Assembly (NCBI GenBank): GCA_963745945.1
Contig: CAVUZG010000004.1
Span: 1,488,001-1,552,000 of the forward strand
DNA length: 64,000 bases
Source: DATFVA01 sp963745945
GTDB lineage: Bacteria > Bacteroidota > Ignavibacteria > Ignavibacteriales > Ignavibacteriaceae
Direction: 5' to 3'
The notes under the pieces were generated by a model, which searched no databases, was not told the DNA's origin, and saw only the letters and a program-made list of their open reading frames with translations. Made by a program: the position numbers and the translations under genes. How positions within the stretch are numbered: position 1 is the stretch's first letter; each line of letters starts with the position of its first letter. Shown here in pieces: positions 1-8,920 of this stretch.

Positions 1-516
1 TCTAAACTGCAGGCTCATTCCTCCCTTGAAAGGAGCAATAACTGCATTATTGCTGAATACGATTTTGGAAGACGGTTTTGAAAATCTGCCGTAAAGTAAT
101 CCTGTAGCAAGCGCAAAACCCATCAGACCAGTCATTGCCTCAAAGGAGGCAACAAGATTTGATAAAATGCTTTCGGGTAATATTCCGCCGTAACCAACAG
201 TTGTAAATGTCTGTACGCTAAAGAAAAATGCATTCAATAATATCATAAAGAATGAATTGTCAGACATGGGCTCAAGATTATGAATACCTATCACAGAATA
301 GAGAAAAGCAAATACAATATTTACGAAAAGAAAAGTTCCCGTAAGCATAAGAAGGAATACCGGCCAGCTTACTGTAATCAGATGATGGTAAATATCGCTT
401 ATATTAAAACCAGCACTTGTTCTGCTTACATTAAATGAGCCGTCTTTATTTATAATTCGTTTGGTTCGGTTAAAATATTTTTCACCAAAGCCGGGATCTT
501 TAACCTGCTTATACAT
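1..516 (-). CDS. Inward-rectifier (Kir-type) potassium channel, N-terminal part, cut by window edge
   Basis: The reading frame enters from the left edge and begins at an ATG at 516, the first start after an in-frame stop at 559-561. The 172 visible residues show a cytoplasmic N-terminal segment, a first membrane helix (about 44-72), a pore loop with the K+ filter TVGYG (about 106-110) and a second helix (about 122-145), followed by the start of the cytoplasmic domain (GGMSLQF). This order is that of bacterial Kir channels (KirBac), which let K+ through the inner membrane and are gated by a C-terminal immunoglobulin-like domain; that domain lies outside the window. The gene follows the histidine kinase by 66 bases on the same strand and may be co-transcribed with it. 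Family call is firm; physiological role is unknown. Confidence 0.88.
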   Translation of the reverse strand, partial: MYKQVKDPGFGEKYFNRTKRIINKDGSFNVSRTSAGFNISDIYHHLITVSWPVFLLMLTGTFLFVNIVFAFLYSVIGIHNLEPMSDNSFFMILLNAFFFSVQTFTTVGYGGILPESILSNLVASFEAMTGLMGFALATGLLYGRFSKPSSKIVFSNNAVIAPFKGGMSLQFR

Positions 517-582
517 ATTTTTCTCAAATTGTTTTGGGATACAATGTAAAATATAAAATTACCGGGTGAGAAATACCAAGCA

Positions 583-1956
583 TTAAAATGGAAGGAAAAT
601 TTTGAATGAGGTACCGGGTTTTTCTTTCGTGCCTATTCGTGATGGACTTTCTACCGAGATATTTCCGTTGTGCCTTAGAACTATTTGCTTAACGACAGAT
701 AATCCGAGTCCTGATCCTTCATAGCCTTTGTTCTTAATATTTGATGCACGATAAAAATCCTTAAATATATTTTCTCTTTCATTTGCCGGAATTCCGATTC
801 CATTATCAGTTACTTCCAGATAAATGCCATCCGTAACTTCAGAAACTGATATTTCTATTAGCCCATTATCTCCAACGTATTTAATCGCATTCAGCACAAG
901 ATTTGATACTGCGATTTCAACCAGGAATTTATCTCCACGAACAGGCGTCCTTAGTAAACGATCATCTGTTAATTTTATAGTAAGTTGTTTTGTGTCAATA
1001 ACTGTTTTCTGCTTTTGAAGAATTGAGCAGATTATTTCTTTTATATCAATTGTTTCATTTGCAATTTCACTCATTAATCTTAAACGTGAAATCTTAAGAA
1101 TATTATTTATAAGTTCGATGGCTTCCCCGGCTCTCTCTCTTGCAGCAATTAATTTTTGTTCAACTAATTCACCTAATGGCCCCACAAATTTCTGAAGTAC
1201 TAAATCAAGATAAGATTGAAGTGCCGCTATTGGTGATTTCAATTCATGCACAACACCAATTATATATTTCTGTTTCTCTTCTTCAGCTCTATTCAGCATT
1301 TCAATAGATTCTACTAACCTCTGCTCATTTCTGTATAATTGATTTGCAATTTTATTGGCAAGGAGAACACTTACAAATATCAGGAAGGCAAAGAAAACCG
1401 AAAAAGAAATTATATAATTGAAGTCCAAATAAACCGGGTTTGTAATAAACCCTTCAACTGAATGATGAACCAGATAACCCTTATACTCAAGCATAACCTG
1501 CCCTGTAAAAACAATAACTATAAAAGCGGCAATTGAGTATATAACAATTCCCGGTAGAATCAGGCTTCCGATAATCATATGAAAAACAAATAGAAGGAAA
1601 AGTGGTGATTCAATACTGCCTGTAAAGTAGACAAGAAGAAAAAGTGATATCAGATCAAGAAGCATTTGAATAAGTGAATGATGAATTGGATTAAACTTAT
1701 CCGGCTCGGTTTTTACAAACCTTCTTGCGTAGTGGAGAATAAAGTTGTAGAGAAGAATCGAACCGGTTATCAAAAGGATAGCCTGATTCTGAACAGGAGA
1801 AAATTTAATACTGAGAATAAACTCCGCGGCAAACAGAACAAGCAGAAGCATTGCCACCGTTCCGTATCTCAGTTTAATGAACCAGAGGTTCCTTTTTCTC
1901 AATGTATTCCAGAACTGATCGTAATGATGAGTCCAGGAAGGAACAAGTGATATCAT
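583..1956 (-). CDS. Membrane-bound sensor histidine kinase
   Basis: A 457-residue protein with five to six hydrophobic segments in the first ~200 residues, a short coiled linker, then HisKA and HATPase_c domains. The phospho-accepting H box reads VVHELKSPIAAL (near residue 237), the N box LVLNAIKYV, the G1 box VTDNGIGIP, an F box with FKDFYRAS and the G2 box GSGLGLSVV, so it should be an active kinase. There is no periplasmic sensor domain; any signal is probably sensed in the membrane part or by partners. It lies 113 bases after the hydrogenase large-subunit gene, separated by a palindromic element, in the same direction. A single-domain response regulator sits further upstream in the same gene string and could be its partner, but that pairing is inference. 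Confidence 0.9.
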   Translation of the reverse strand: MISLVPSWTHHYDQFWNTLRKRNLWFIKLRYGTVAMLLLVLFAAEFILSIKFSPVQNQAILLITGSILLYNFILHYARRFVKTEPDKFNPIHHSLIQMLLDLISLFLLVYFTGSIESPLFLLFVFHMIIGSLILPGIVIYSIAAFIVIVFTGQVMLEYKGYLVHHSVEGFITNPVYLDFNYIISFSVFFAFLIFVSVLLANKIANQLYRNEQRLVESIEMLNRAEEEKQKYIIGVVHELKSPIAALQSYLDLVLQKFVGPLGELVEQKLIAARERAGEAIELINNILKISRLRLMSEIANETIDIKEIICSILQKQKTVIDTKQLTIKLTDDRLLRTPVRGDKFLVEIAVSNLVLNAIKYVGDNGLIEISVSEVTDGIYLEVTDNGIGIPANERENIFKDFYRASNIKNKGYEGSGLGLSVVKQIVLRHNGNISVESPSRIGTKEKPGTSFKIFLPF

Positions 1957-1992
1957 TTTTTCTTTCGATTAAATTGAGGCCGCCTAAATTTA

Positions 1993-2043
1993 ATTGTCAT
2001 TCCGAATTCATTTCGGAATCTGAAACAAGTTCAGATTGACAAT
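1993..2043. repeat. Palindromic element able to form a three-way junction
   Basis: The outer arms ATTGTCA (1993-1999) and TGACAAT (2037-2043) are complementary. Between them are two further hairpins: TTCCGAA/TTCGGAA (2000-2006 with 2012-2018) and TCTGAA/TTCAGA (2019-2024 with 2030-2035). It sits between hndD and the kinase gene and shares the TCATTCCGAA core with the element at 14608. It could attenuate or process the transcript between the two genes, or be a passive dispersed repeat. Confidence 0.75.
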
Positions 2044-2069
2044 ATTCATAAAGATAGCCTCAAATATTT

Positions 2070-3950
2070 TTACGAAATAAATTTTCCTCTCTTTGTATAA
2101 TGAGTATGCAGTAATTTATGTGATAATTCACTGCACGGACCTTCGGTTAAGAATTTTTCATAAATATATTTAACGTGAGGATTTTCATGAGATTTTCTTA
2201 TCGGTAGTGAGGCATCTTCTTCATAAATTGCCTGCGCACGTTTTGCTCTTATTTCAGCAGAAGTAGGAATCGGCTGACCGCCGCCACCCAAACATCCGCC
2301 GGGACAAGCCATTATTTCAACAAAGTGAACATCGTTCAACTCACCGCGTTTCAGCATTTCCATAACTTTCTTTGCATTTGCTGTTCCGTGAGCGACGACG
2401 AACTTAAGTTCAACACCTTCGAGGAATTTATAATCTGTGACACAGTTTTCAAGTTTAACCGATGCCTGTTTAATACCTTCAAATCCACGGCAGGGAGTAA
2501 TATCAAGATTTTCAAATGGAACAGGTCTTCCGGTAACCAATTCATATACAGTTCTTAAAGCAGCTTCCATTACACCGCCCGTTGCACCGAAAATTAACCC
2601 GGCACCGGATGCATCCCCGAATGGTTCATCAAAATGTGACTTCGGCATTTCAGGCAGAAAAATTCCGGCTTCTTTAATCATCTGCGCCATTTCTCTTGTA
2701 GTTAATCCGTAATCAACATCTTTAAAACCTGAGTCGTTCATTTCCGGTCTGTTGCATTCAAACTTCTTTGCCGCACAAGGCATAAGAGCAACAGTGACAA
2801 TATCAGCCGGATCAATGTCTGCTTCCTTTGCATAAAATGTTTTTATAAGCGCACCAAACATTTGCTGTGGAGATTTTGCAGATGATAAGTAACCGAGATA
2901 TTCAGGATAAAAATGTTCAATATATTTTACCCAGCCCGGGGAACAGGATGTAAACTGCGGAAGTTTTATACTTTCATCTTTATCAACAACCGCTTTTTTT
3001 AATCGATTTAAAAGTTCTGTTCCTTCTTCCATAATTGTAAGATCAGCAGTAAAGTTTGTATCGAATACCATGTCAAATCCTATTCTTCTCAAAGCTGTGT
3101 TTAATTCTCCCGTAAAAGAATGACCGGGTTCGATACCGAATTCTTCACCGATTGCAGCACGCGGGGACGGAGCTGTCTGAATTACAACATGCTTTTTAGG
3201 ATCATCAATTGCTCTCCAGATATCATCCGATGGATCGTTAGCTTTTAATGCGCCTGTGGGACACCTGTTAATACACTGGCCACAGTTAATACATATTACA
3301 TCTGCCAGTGGTTTATCGAGAAATGTACCGACTTTAGTTTCCTGCCCGCGATTTAATGCTTCAAGCACACCAACTTCCTGCAGATCGATACATGTTCTGA
3401 TACAGCGTTTGCACAAAACACATTTGTTCATATTTCTTACTACGGACGGAGATGATCTGTCAATCGTATATTTAGGTTCTTTTATTTGTCCGAATGTAAA
3501 ACCATCAACACCATATTCTTTTGCAAGATCCTGTAATTCGCAGTTATTATTTCTTGAGCAAACATAACATTCACCGTAATGTTCGCTTAAAAGAAGATCG
3601 ATTATATGTCTGCGGGCTTTTCTTACACTTGGAGTTGAAGTGCGAATTTTGATGGGTGTTGTAATCGGAAATGAACAGGATGTCTGGAGAGTTTTCATTC
3701 CTTCAACTTCAACAACACAAACACGGCATACACCTGCAATACATAAATCTTCGTGATAACATAATGTAGGAATATGAACCTGGTTCTCTTTGCATGCTTC
3801 AAGAATTGTTGTGCCGAGCGGAACCGAAATTTTCTTTTCATTTATTTCAACTGAAATCATTCCACCAATCATTTCTTTTCCTGCATCCGGTTTTTTAACA
3901 ACAAAGGGTTTCTGGCTTTCCGGTGATCTGTTACTATTTCGTTTTTCCAT
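2070..3950 (-). CDS. hndD: [FeFe]-hydrogenase catalytic subunit (HndD/HydA type)
   Basis: Catalytic subunit of an NAD(H)-linked hydrogenase, 626 residues from the chosen ATG. N-terminal [2Fe-2S] ferredoxin domain (CYHEDLCIAGVCRVC), the HxxxC-type [4Fe-4S] region (HYGECYVCSRNNNC), two ferredoxin-like clusters (CVLCKRCIRTC; CINCGQCINRCPTGA), then the H-cluster domain with motifs TSCSPGW, MPCAAKKFE and MACPGGCLGGGG, and a small-subunit-like C-terminal tail. The L1 motif has Ser where many enzymes have a second Cys. An ATG 36 bases upstream (3986) is possible, but 3950 follows the hndC stop by one base and has AAAGGG before it, so coupled translation from 3950 is preferred. Its neighbours hndC and hndA supply the NADH-oxidising arm, and hydEFG in the same block supply H-cluster assembly. 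Confidence 0.95.
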   Translation of the reverse strand: MEKRNSNRSPESQKPFVVKKPDAGKEMIGGMISVEINEKKISVPLGTTILEACKENQVHIPTLCYHEDLCIAGVCRVCVVEVEGMKTLQTSCSFPITTPIKIRTSTPSVRKARRHIIDLLLSEHYGECYVCSRNNNCELQDLAKEYGVDGFTFGQIKEPKYTIDRSSPSVVRNMNKCVLCKRCIRTCIDLQEVGVLEALNRGQETKVGTFLDKPLADVICINCGQCINRCPTGALKANDPSDDIWRAIDDPKKHVVIQTAPSPRAAIGEEFGIEPGHSFTGELNTALRRIGFDMVFDTNFTADLTIMEEGTELLNRLKKAVVDKDESIKLPQFTSCSPGWVKYIEHFYPEYLGYLSSAKSPQQMFGALIKTFYAKEADIDPADIVTVALMPCAAKKFECNRPEMNDSGFKDVDYGLTTREMAQMIKEAGIFLPEMPKSHFDEPFGDASGAGLIFGATGGVMEAALRTVYELVTGRPVPFENLDITPCRGFEGIKQASVKLENCVTDYKFLEGVELKFVVAHGTANAKKVMEMLKRGELNDVHFVEIMACPGGCLGGGGQPIPTSAEIRAKRAQAIYEEDASLPIRKSHENPHVKYIYEKFLTEGPCSELSHKLLHTHYTKRGKFIS

Positions 3951-3951
3951 C

Positions 3952-5163
3952 TTATCTACCCTTTCCGGTTGTGTGGAATATTTCATCTTTAAAGTCGTTC
4001 AGTATGGATATAAAAGAATTAGGCGATGACTGACCGAGTCCGCATTTGGAAGCAACCTGCATGGTTTTGCCAAGTTCCTTTAGAGTTTCTATATATGCAA
4101 AAGTAAATTCTCCTTTTTCTATTTTTTCCACACCATCAAGAAGTTTAACATTTCCTATTCTGCAGGGAGTACATTGGCCGCAGGATTCTTCAACAAAAAA
4201 CTCAAGAAAGTTTTTAAGAATTTTCAACATATCACGCGATTCATTAAACACCATAATTGATCCGCCGGTTGCCGCATCTTCATAAGCAAGTATTCTGTCG
4301 AACTGCGATTTCGGAATACAAATTCCGGCAGCTCCGCCAACCTGCACTGCTTTGGTGTTTTTGGCTTCAACTATTTTCAGTAATTGCTTAATGGAAGTTC
4401 CCCAGGGTAACTCATAAACTCCGGGTTTGTCGCAGTCCCCGGAAACTGAAAATAATTTTGAGCCTGTAGATTTATCAGTTCCAAAATGTCTGAACCAGTC
4501 GCCGCCTTTCGTAACAATGTGAGCAACCGAGGCAAGAGTTTCAACATTATTGACAGCAGTGGGATAGCCCATATAACCTGTGTTTACAGGATATGGAGGA
4601 CGATTACGGGGTTCGCCTCTGTTTCCCTGCAGTGATTCAATTAAAGCAGTTTCTTCACCGCAAACATAAGCTCCCGATCCGAGTCTTATTGATATATCAT
4701 AATTAAAATCTTTTCTACCTAAAATATTTTTCCCAAGAAGGTTATCATCTCTCATTTTCATGAGGTATTCTTCCAGATACTCAAGCATATATTCATATTC
4801 ACCACGGAGATAAACTATTCCGGTTTGTGCACCAATTGTATATCCGCCGATAACCATTCCGTCAAAAACAAGTTCGGGGTATTCCAGCAGCAGAACACGG
4901 TCTTTAAAAGTCCCGGGTTCTCCTTCATCAGCATTGCATACAAGAAATTTTTTACCTGCAATTGCCGCAGCGGTTAACATCCATTTTGTAGATGTCGGAA
5001 ATCCTGCGCCGCCTCTGCCTTTTAAAGCAGATGATTTTAATTCGAATAAAATATCTTCACGTGATTTTGTAAGAAGCTGTTTTATTCCATCACCCCTGGT
5101 GTATTCCGAAAATAATACAGGACCTATTCTCTTCCTGGTTGTTTGTGCGTTTATCCATTTCAA
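3952..5163 (-). CDS. hndC: NADH-binding flavoprotein subunit of the hydrogenase (NuoF/HndC-like)
   Basis: A 403-residue NuoF-type (51 kDa) subunit: glycine-rich NADH/FMN site GRGGAGFPTSTKW near residue 49, CNADEGEPGTFKDR flavin region, and a C-terminal [4Fe-4S] motif SCGQCTPCRIG near residue 347. It should pass electrons between NAD(H) and the catalytic subunit in the cytoplasm. Compared with electron-bifurcating HydB/HndC proteins it lacks both the N-terminal thioredoxin-like [2Fe-2S] domain and the C-terminal double [4Fe-4S] ferredoxin extension; this short form is seen here directly and points to simple NADH-dependent chemistry rather than bifurcation (inference). The gene starts 6 bases after hndA and ends one base before the hndD start. 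Confidence 0.93.
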   Translation of the reverse strand: MKWINAQTTRKRIGPVLFSEYTRGDGIKQLLTKSREDILFELKSSALKGRGGAGFPTSTKWMLTAAAIAGKKFLVCNADEGEPGTFKDRVLLLEYPELVFDGMVIGGYTIGAQTGIVYLRGEYEYMLEYLEEYLMKMRDDNLLGKNILGRKDFNYDISIRLGSGAYVCGEETALIESLQGNRGEPRNRPPYPVNTGYMGYPTAVNNVETLASVAHIVTKGGDWFRHFGTDKSTGSKLFSVSGDCDKPGVYELPWGTSIKQLLKIVEAKNTKAVQVGGAAGICIPKSQFDRILAYEDAATGGSIMVFNESRDMLKILKNFLEFFVEESCGQCTPCRIGNVKLLDGVEKIEKGEFTFAYIETLKELGKTMQVASKCGLGQSSPNSFISILNDFKDEIFHTTGKGR

Positions 5164-5169
5164 CTTTCC

Positions 5170-5643
5170 TTACTTTATTTCATTCAGAATTTTCACTGCG
5201 GTTTCAGGATCGAGATGAGTATAAACTTTTTCGTTAACAAGCATTGCAGGTCCCTGGTCGCACATACCAAGACAATTGGTATGTTCAAGAGTAATACGGT
5301 TATCTTTAGTAGTTTCTCCGAATGAAATTCCAAGCTCTCTCTGAACAGCTTTTTCAACATCAGTTTTTCCCGCCATATCGCAGGCAATAGTTTTACATAA
5401 TCTTACAATATTTCTTCCCTGCGGTATTTCATGTTGAAAAGAATAAAATGAAATCACACTGTTTACTTCAACTGGATGAATGTTCATCAGCCGGGCAACT
5501 TCCTGCTGAGCAAAGTCTGATATATAATGATGTTTCCTTTGTATAGACTGAAGTATCGGCAGTAAAGCCGGTCTTTCAGGACCATACTTTTCAACAAAGC
5601 CTTCTATATCTTCTGATAATTTATTTTTTTCATAAACAAGCAT
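5170..5643 (-). CDS. hndA: NuoE-like [2Fe-2S] subunit of the hydrogenase (HndA)
   Basis: A 157-residue thioredoxin-fold [2Fe-2S] protein of the NuoE/HndA (24 kDa) family. The four cluster ligands are in the expected arrangement: C-x4-C in VRLCKTIAC and C-x3-C in NCLGMCDQGPAM. The length matches the family and the N-terminal helical bundle (YGPERPALLPILQSIQ) is present. It partners the NuoF-like subunit encoded immediately downstream (6-base gap) and lies 5 bases after the response regulator gene, so all are probably on one transcript. Confidence 0.93.
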   Translation of the reverse strand: MLVYEKNKLSEDIEGFVEKYGPERPALLPILQSIQRKHHYISDFAQQEVARLMNIHPVEVNSVISFYSFQHEIPQGRNIVRLCKTIACDMAGKTDVEKAVQRELGISFGETTKDNRITLEHTNCLGMCDQGPAMLVNEKVYTHLDPETAVKILNEIK

Positions 5644-5648
5644 GTTAG

Positions 5649-6029
5649 CTACTCCTTTACCTTTTCGTGCAGAAGTTTTTCAACTTTATTGATTAATTCA
5701 TCTGGTGAGATAGGCTTTTCAACGTATTCATCAACAGGTACCATTTCACTTTTTCCGAAATCAAGTCCTAATGCTTTTGATATTGATGTATACATAATGA
5801 TCGGAGTATCGATTTTTTCTCGTCTCAGTTTCTGTGCGAGAAAGAAACCATCATCCGGTTCATTCATCATCACATCGAGAATTATAAGATCAGGATTCTG
5901 ATCTTTAATCATTTTATAACCATCATCCGGGTTCTGAGCTGTGTAAACATTGTAGCCCTTTGAATTCAGTACAATTTTACTCACGTCAAGAATATCCGGA
6001 TCGTCGTCTATTATTACTATTTTAATCAT
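5649..6029 (-). CDS. Single-domain response regulator (CheY-like receiver)
   Basis: A stand-alone receiver domain of 126 residues: acidic pair IDDDPD at residues 7-12, phospho-accepting Asp in LIILDVMMNEP (about residue 52), switch Ser/Thr in MYTS and the conserved Lys in VEKPISP. There is no output domain, so it would act by binding another protein or as a phosphorelay step. It is embedded between hydF (43 bases upstream) and hndA (5 bases downstream) in the hydrogenase string, and a membrane histidine kinase closes the same string. A role in tuning hydrogenase expression or activity follows only from position. Confidence 0.9.
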   Translation of the reverse strand: MIKIVIIDDDPDILDVSKIVLNSKGYNVYTAQNPDDGYKMIKDQNPDLIILDVMMNEPDDGFFLAQKLRREKIDTPIIMYTSISKALGLDFGKSEMVPVDEYVEKPISPDELINKVEKLLHEKVKE

Positions 6030-6072
6030 TGTTTATCCTGTTTGTTTTTAATGATTACCTAAGTAATCAATT

Positions 6073-7305
6073 TTAATTTGAATAGGTTTTTAATATATTT
6101 TTTTCCCACTCGTAAACTGCCTCATTAAAAGGTTGCAAAGCCCTGGGAATAGCACCCTGCATATAAGATATAAGAATACCGTAATTAACCATTGGAACAT
6201 CCATTAAGCGCGCTTCGTTCATCCTCATCTGCATCATTTTTCTAGTTAACATGCATGCACCGCAATGAACAATTAATTTGTACTGAGATAATGATTCAGG
6301 GAAATCTGAGCCATGAGCAAAATCTATCTGGATATCTTTTTTTGTGTGTAATCTAAGCCAACGGGGAATTTTAACTTTCCCGATATCATCTTCCTGTGCA
6401 TGATGAGAACACGCTTCAGCAATTAATATTTTATCTCCGTTTTGCAGCTCATCAACGCGTTTCAATCCTTTTATAAAAGTTTTTAAATCACCTTTATATC
6501 TTGCCATAAGAATTGAAAATGTTGTAAGCTTAATGTCTTCAGGAACATCTGCCGCAACCCGCATAATTGCCTGACTGTCTGTAACAACCAGATCAGGTTT
6601 TGATTTTAACATAGCGAGTGCAGATCTGAGTTCTTTATCTTTAACAACAATAACTATAGTATCTTCATCCAGTGCTTCCCTTATCGTCTGAACCTGCGGG
6701 AGTATCAGCCTGTTTTTGGGAGCGCCTAAATCAATTGGAACTACAAGTACAACAATATCTCCCTGACTTACAAGATCACCAATTAATGGTGCTTCAGTAT
6801 CTTCAGGGAGCATCCTTATCACTTTTCTTTTAAGTGTTTCAATACCAACTCCAAGCTTACAGGAAATTTCATAATGTATAGTATTCAGGGATTTTATTTC
6901 TATAAGAAGTTCAGGGTTTATTCCCATCTCTATTTTATTTGCTGCTATTACAAAAGGAACGGAAATTTTATCAAGATAATTAAGAAGCTCGTATTCTTCC
7001 ATTGATAAAGTTTGAGTTGCATCAACAACTACCACCGCCAAGTCTGCACCTGAAATTGCTTTGATAGTTTTACTTATTCTTTTTTGTCCGAGTTCACCTG
7101 TATCATCAATTCCGGCTGTGTCGGTGAGTAGTACAGGTCCGAAAGGAAGCAACTCCATTGTTTTTTTAACTGGATCTGTTGTCGTTCCCGGAATATCACT
7201 CACAATACTCAGGCTCTGACCAAGGAAAGCATTTACAAGAGATGATTTCCCTACATTTCTTCTCCCCGCAAATACTATTTGTTTTTTATCAAGATTGATT
7301 GACAT
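6073..7305 (-). CDS. hydF: [FeFe]-hydrogenase maturation GTPase HydF
   Basis: HydF is the scaffold that carries the diiron precursor to the hydrogenase. This 410-residue protein has an N-terminal TrmE/Era-like GTPase domain (P loop GRRNVGKSS at residues 14-22, G3 DTAGIDD, G4 NKIE), a middle dimerisation region, and the C-terminal cluster-binding pattern C-x-H (ACSHH) followed by HC-x2-C (HCGACM), as expected for HydF. The start overlaps the end of aspA by 17 bases, implying coupled translation. With hydG and hydE across the divergent promoter, the full HydEFG set is present in this window. Confidence 0.95.
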   Translation of the reverse strand: MSINLDKKQIVFAGRRNVGKSSLVNAFLGQSLSIVSDIPGTTTDPVKKTMELLPFGPVLLTDTAGIDDTGELGQKRISKTIKAISGADLAVVVVDATQTLSMEEYELLNYLDKISVPFVIAANKIEMGINPELLIEIKSLNTIHYEISCKLGVGIETLKRKVIRMLPEDTEAPLIGDLVSQGDIVVLVVPIDLGAPKNRLILPQVQTIREALDEDTIVIVVKDKELRSALAMLKSKPDLVVTDSQAIMRVAADVPEDIKLTTFSILMARYKGDLKTFIKGLKRVDELQNGDKILIAEACSHHAQEDDIGKVKIPRWLRLHTKKDIQIDFAHGSDFPESLSQYKLIVHCGACMLTRKMMQMRMNEARLMDVPMVNYGILISYMQGAIPRALQPFNEAVYEWEKNILKTYSN

Positions 7306-8713
7306 TTTTTTTATTTATCCCCAGTTCTTTGGAAACTATTTGAAAAACTTCTTCTTCACTTAACAGATTTTGTTCAATTAATATTTGTGTGAAAAATTTC
7401 TTTTCCATTTCAGATCTTTTAACAGCTTCTGCAACACGATCATATCCGAGGTGATTAATTAATGATGCAGCAATGGCTGATGATTTCATAAGATGTTCTT
7501 TACATTTTTTTTCATCTGCTTTAATTCCGGCAATACATTTTTCGGAAAGATTAACAATTACTTTTTTCAATAGCTCGGCAGATTTAAGAAAAAGATGTGC
7601 GATTAAAGGAGAAAATGCATTCAGCTCAAGGTTACCGGAAGCAACAAGATTGCTAATAACCACATCATACCCTTTAACCATTTCGCATACCTGGATTGTA
7701 TTTTCCAGTATAACAGGATTTACCTTACCTGGCATTATACTGGACCCGGCCTGTAACTCCGGCAAAATTATTTCTCCAATTCCTCCGTGAGGTCCGCTTG
7801 ATAGAAACCGTAAATCATTGCAGATTTTTATCAGAGATACAGCTCCCGATTTAATAAGCCCATGAACTTCAACAAATACATCAAGATTTTGTGTGGAATC
7901 AATTAAATCCTCTGCTTTTGATAACGGAAGACCGGTTAATTTATTTAACTCATTGGTTACATTAAGAACATATTCTCTGTCAGCTGATACAGAATTTCCG
8001 ACCGCTGTTCCGCCCAGATTTACAGATCGTAATCTTTCTTCTCCATTATATAATCTCCACCTGTCTCTTGAGACTGCCTGGGCATATGCACCAAATTCCT
8101 GTCCGAGTGTTATTGGAACTGCGTCCTGATATTGGGTTCTTCCCAGTTTAATTATAGAAATGAATTCAGTCTCTTTTCTTTGAAATTCACCCTGGAGTTT
8201 TGCATAGGCAGAAGATAACTGCCTGATACTTTTTATGGAGGCAACTTTAAGAGCGGTAATAAAAGTATCGTTTGTGGATTGAGAAAGATTTATATCATCT
8301 ATGGGATTAATTATTTCATATTCTCCCTGCTGTTTCCCCATCAGTTTAAGAGCAGTATTTGCAATTACTTCATTTATATTCATATTCAGAGATGTGCCGG
8401 CACCGCCCTGGTAAGGATCTACAATTATTTTATCGTAAATTGAAAAAAACTCTTCTTTCTCAGCAAGATCTGCTTCATCAATTAAAACGTCAATTGCTTC
8501 AATAACGTAGTTATATTTTATCTTATCAAGCACTCCGCAGTTATAATTAGTAACAGCGGCGGCTTTCTTTACATAAAGGTAAGCCTTTATTAAACCTGCA
8601 TTTATATATTCTCCCGAAAACGGGAAATTGAGAGATGACCTTAAAGTATGAATTCCATAAACTGCATCTTCCGGTAAAAGTTCTCTCCCCAAAGAATCTT
8701 TTTCTGTACGCAT
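7289..8713 (-). CDS. aspA: Aspartate ammonia-lyase (aspartase/fumarase family) in the hydrogenase maturation operon
   Basis: A 474-residue member of the aspartase/class II fumarase superfamily. The signature GSSIMPGKVNPV is complete, and the substrate-site segments STNDTF and GRTQYQDAVP are present. The reaction would be L-aspartate to fumarate plus ammonia. Start chosen at 8713 because a strong Shine-Dalgarno AAAAGGAG lies 6 bases upstream; the frame is open to 8773 but those extra 20 residues look like leader translation. aspA genes are known to accompany hydEFG in some bacteria, and here the gene overlaps hydF. Supplying ammonia for the amine of the H-cluster dithiolate is a possible reason, but is inference. 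Fumarase activity cannot be excluded by sequence reading alone. Confidence 0.88.
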   Translation of the reverse strand: MRTEKDSLGRELLPEDAVYGIHTLRSSLNFPFSGEYINAGLIKAYLYVKKAAAVTNYNCGVLDKIKYNYVIEAIDVLIDEADLAEKEEFFSIYDKIIVDPYQGGAGTSLNMNINEVIANTALKLMGKQQGEYEIINPIDDINLSQSTNDTFITALKVASIKSIRQLSSAYAKLQGEFQRKETEFISIIKLGRTQYQDAVPITLGQEFGAYAQAVSRDRWRLYNGEERLRSVNLGGTAVGNSVSADREYVLNVTNELNKLTGLPLSKAEDLIDSTQNLDVFVEVHGLIKSGAVSLIKICNDLRFLSSGPHGGIGEIILPELQAGSSIMPGKVNPVILENTIQVCEMVKGYDVVISNLVASGNLELNAFSPLIAHLFLKSAELLKKVIVNLSEKCIAGIKADEKKCKEHLMKSSAIAASLINHLGYDRVAEAVKRSEMEKKFFTQILIEQNLLSEEEVFQIVSKELGINKKNVNQS

Positions 8714-8920
8714 AATTTCTCCTTTTAATAAATGGACAAAAAGCGTTCCACTGACAACTATTAATAGAAACACATTCTAATTTAGAATCTTAGCGAAAGT
8801 TATATCTCAAAGTGTTGAATCTTTATATAGCCAATTTCATTATTCATAATGATATTTCTCTTTAATAAGAAATAAAATCCACCCGTTTTTCTTTTTGAAT
8901 TTCATTCCACGCTGGATTGA

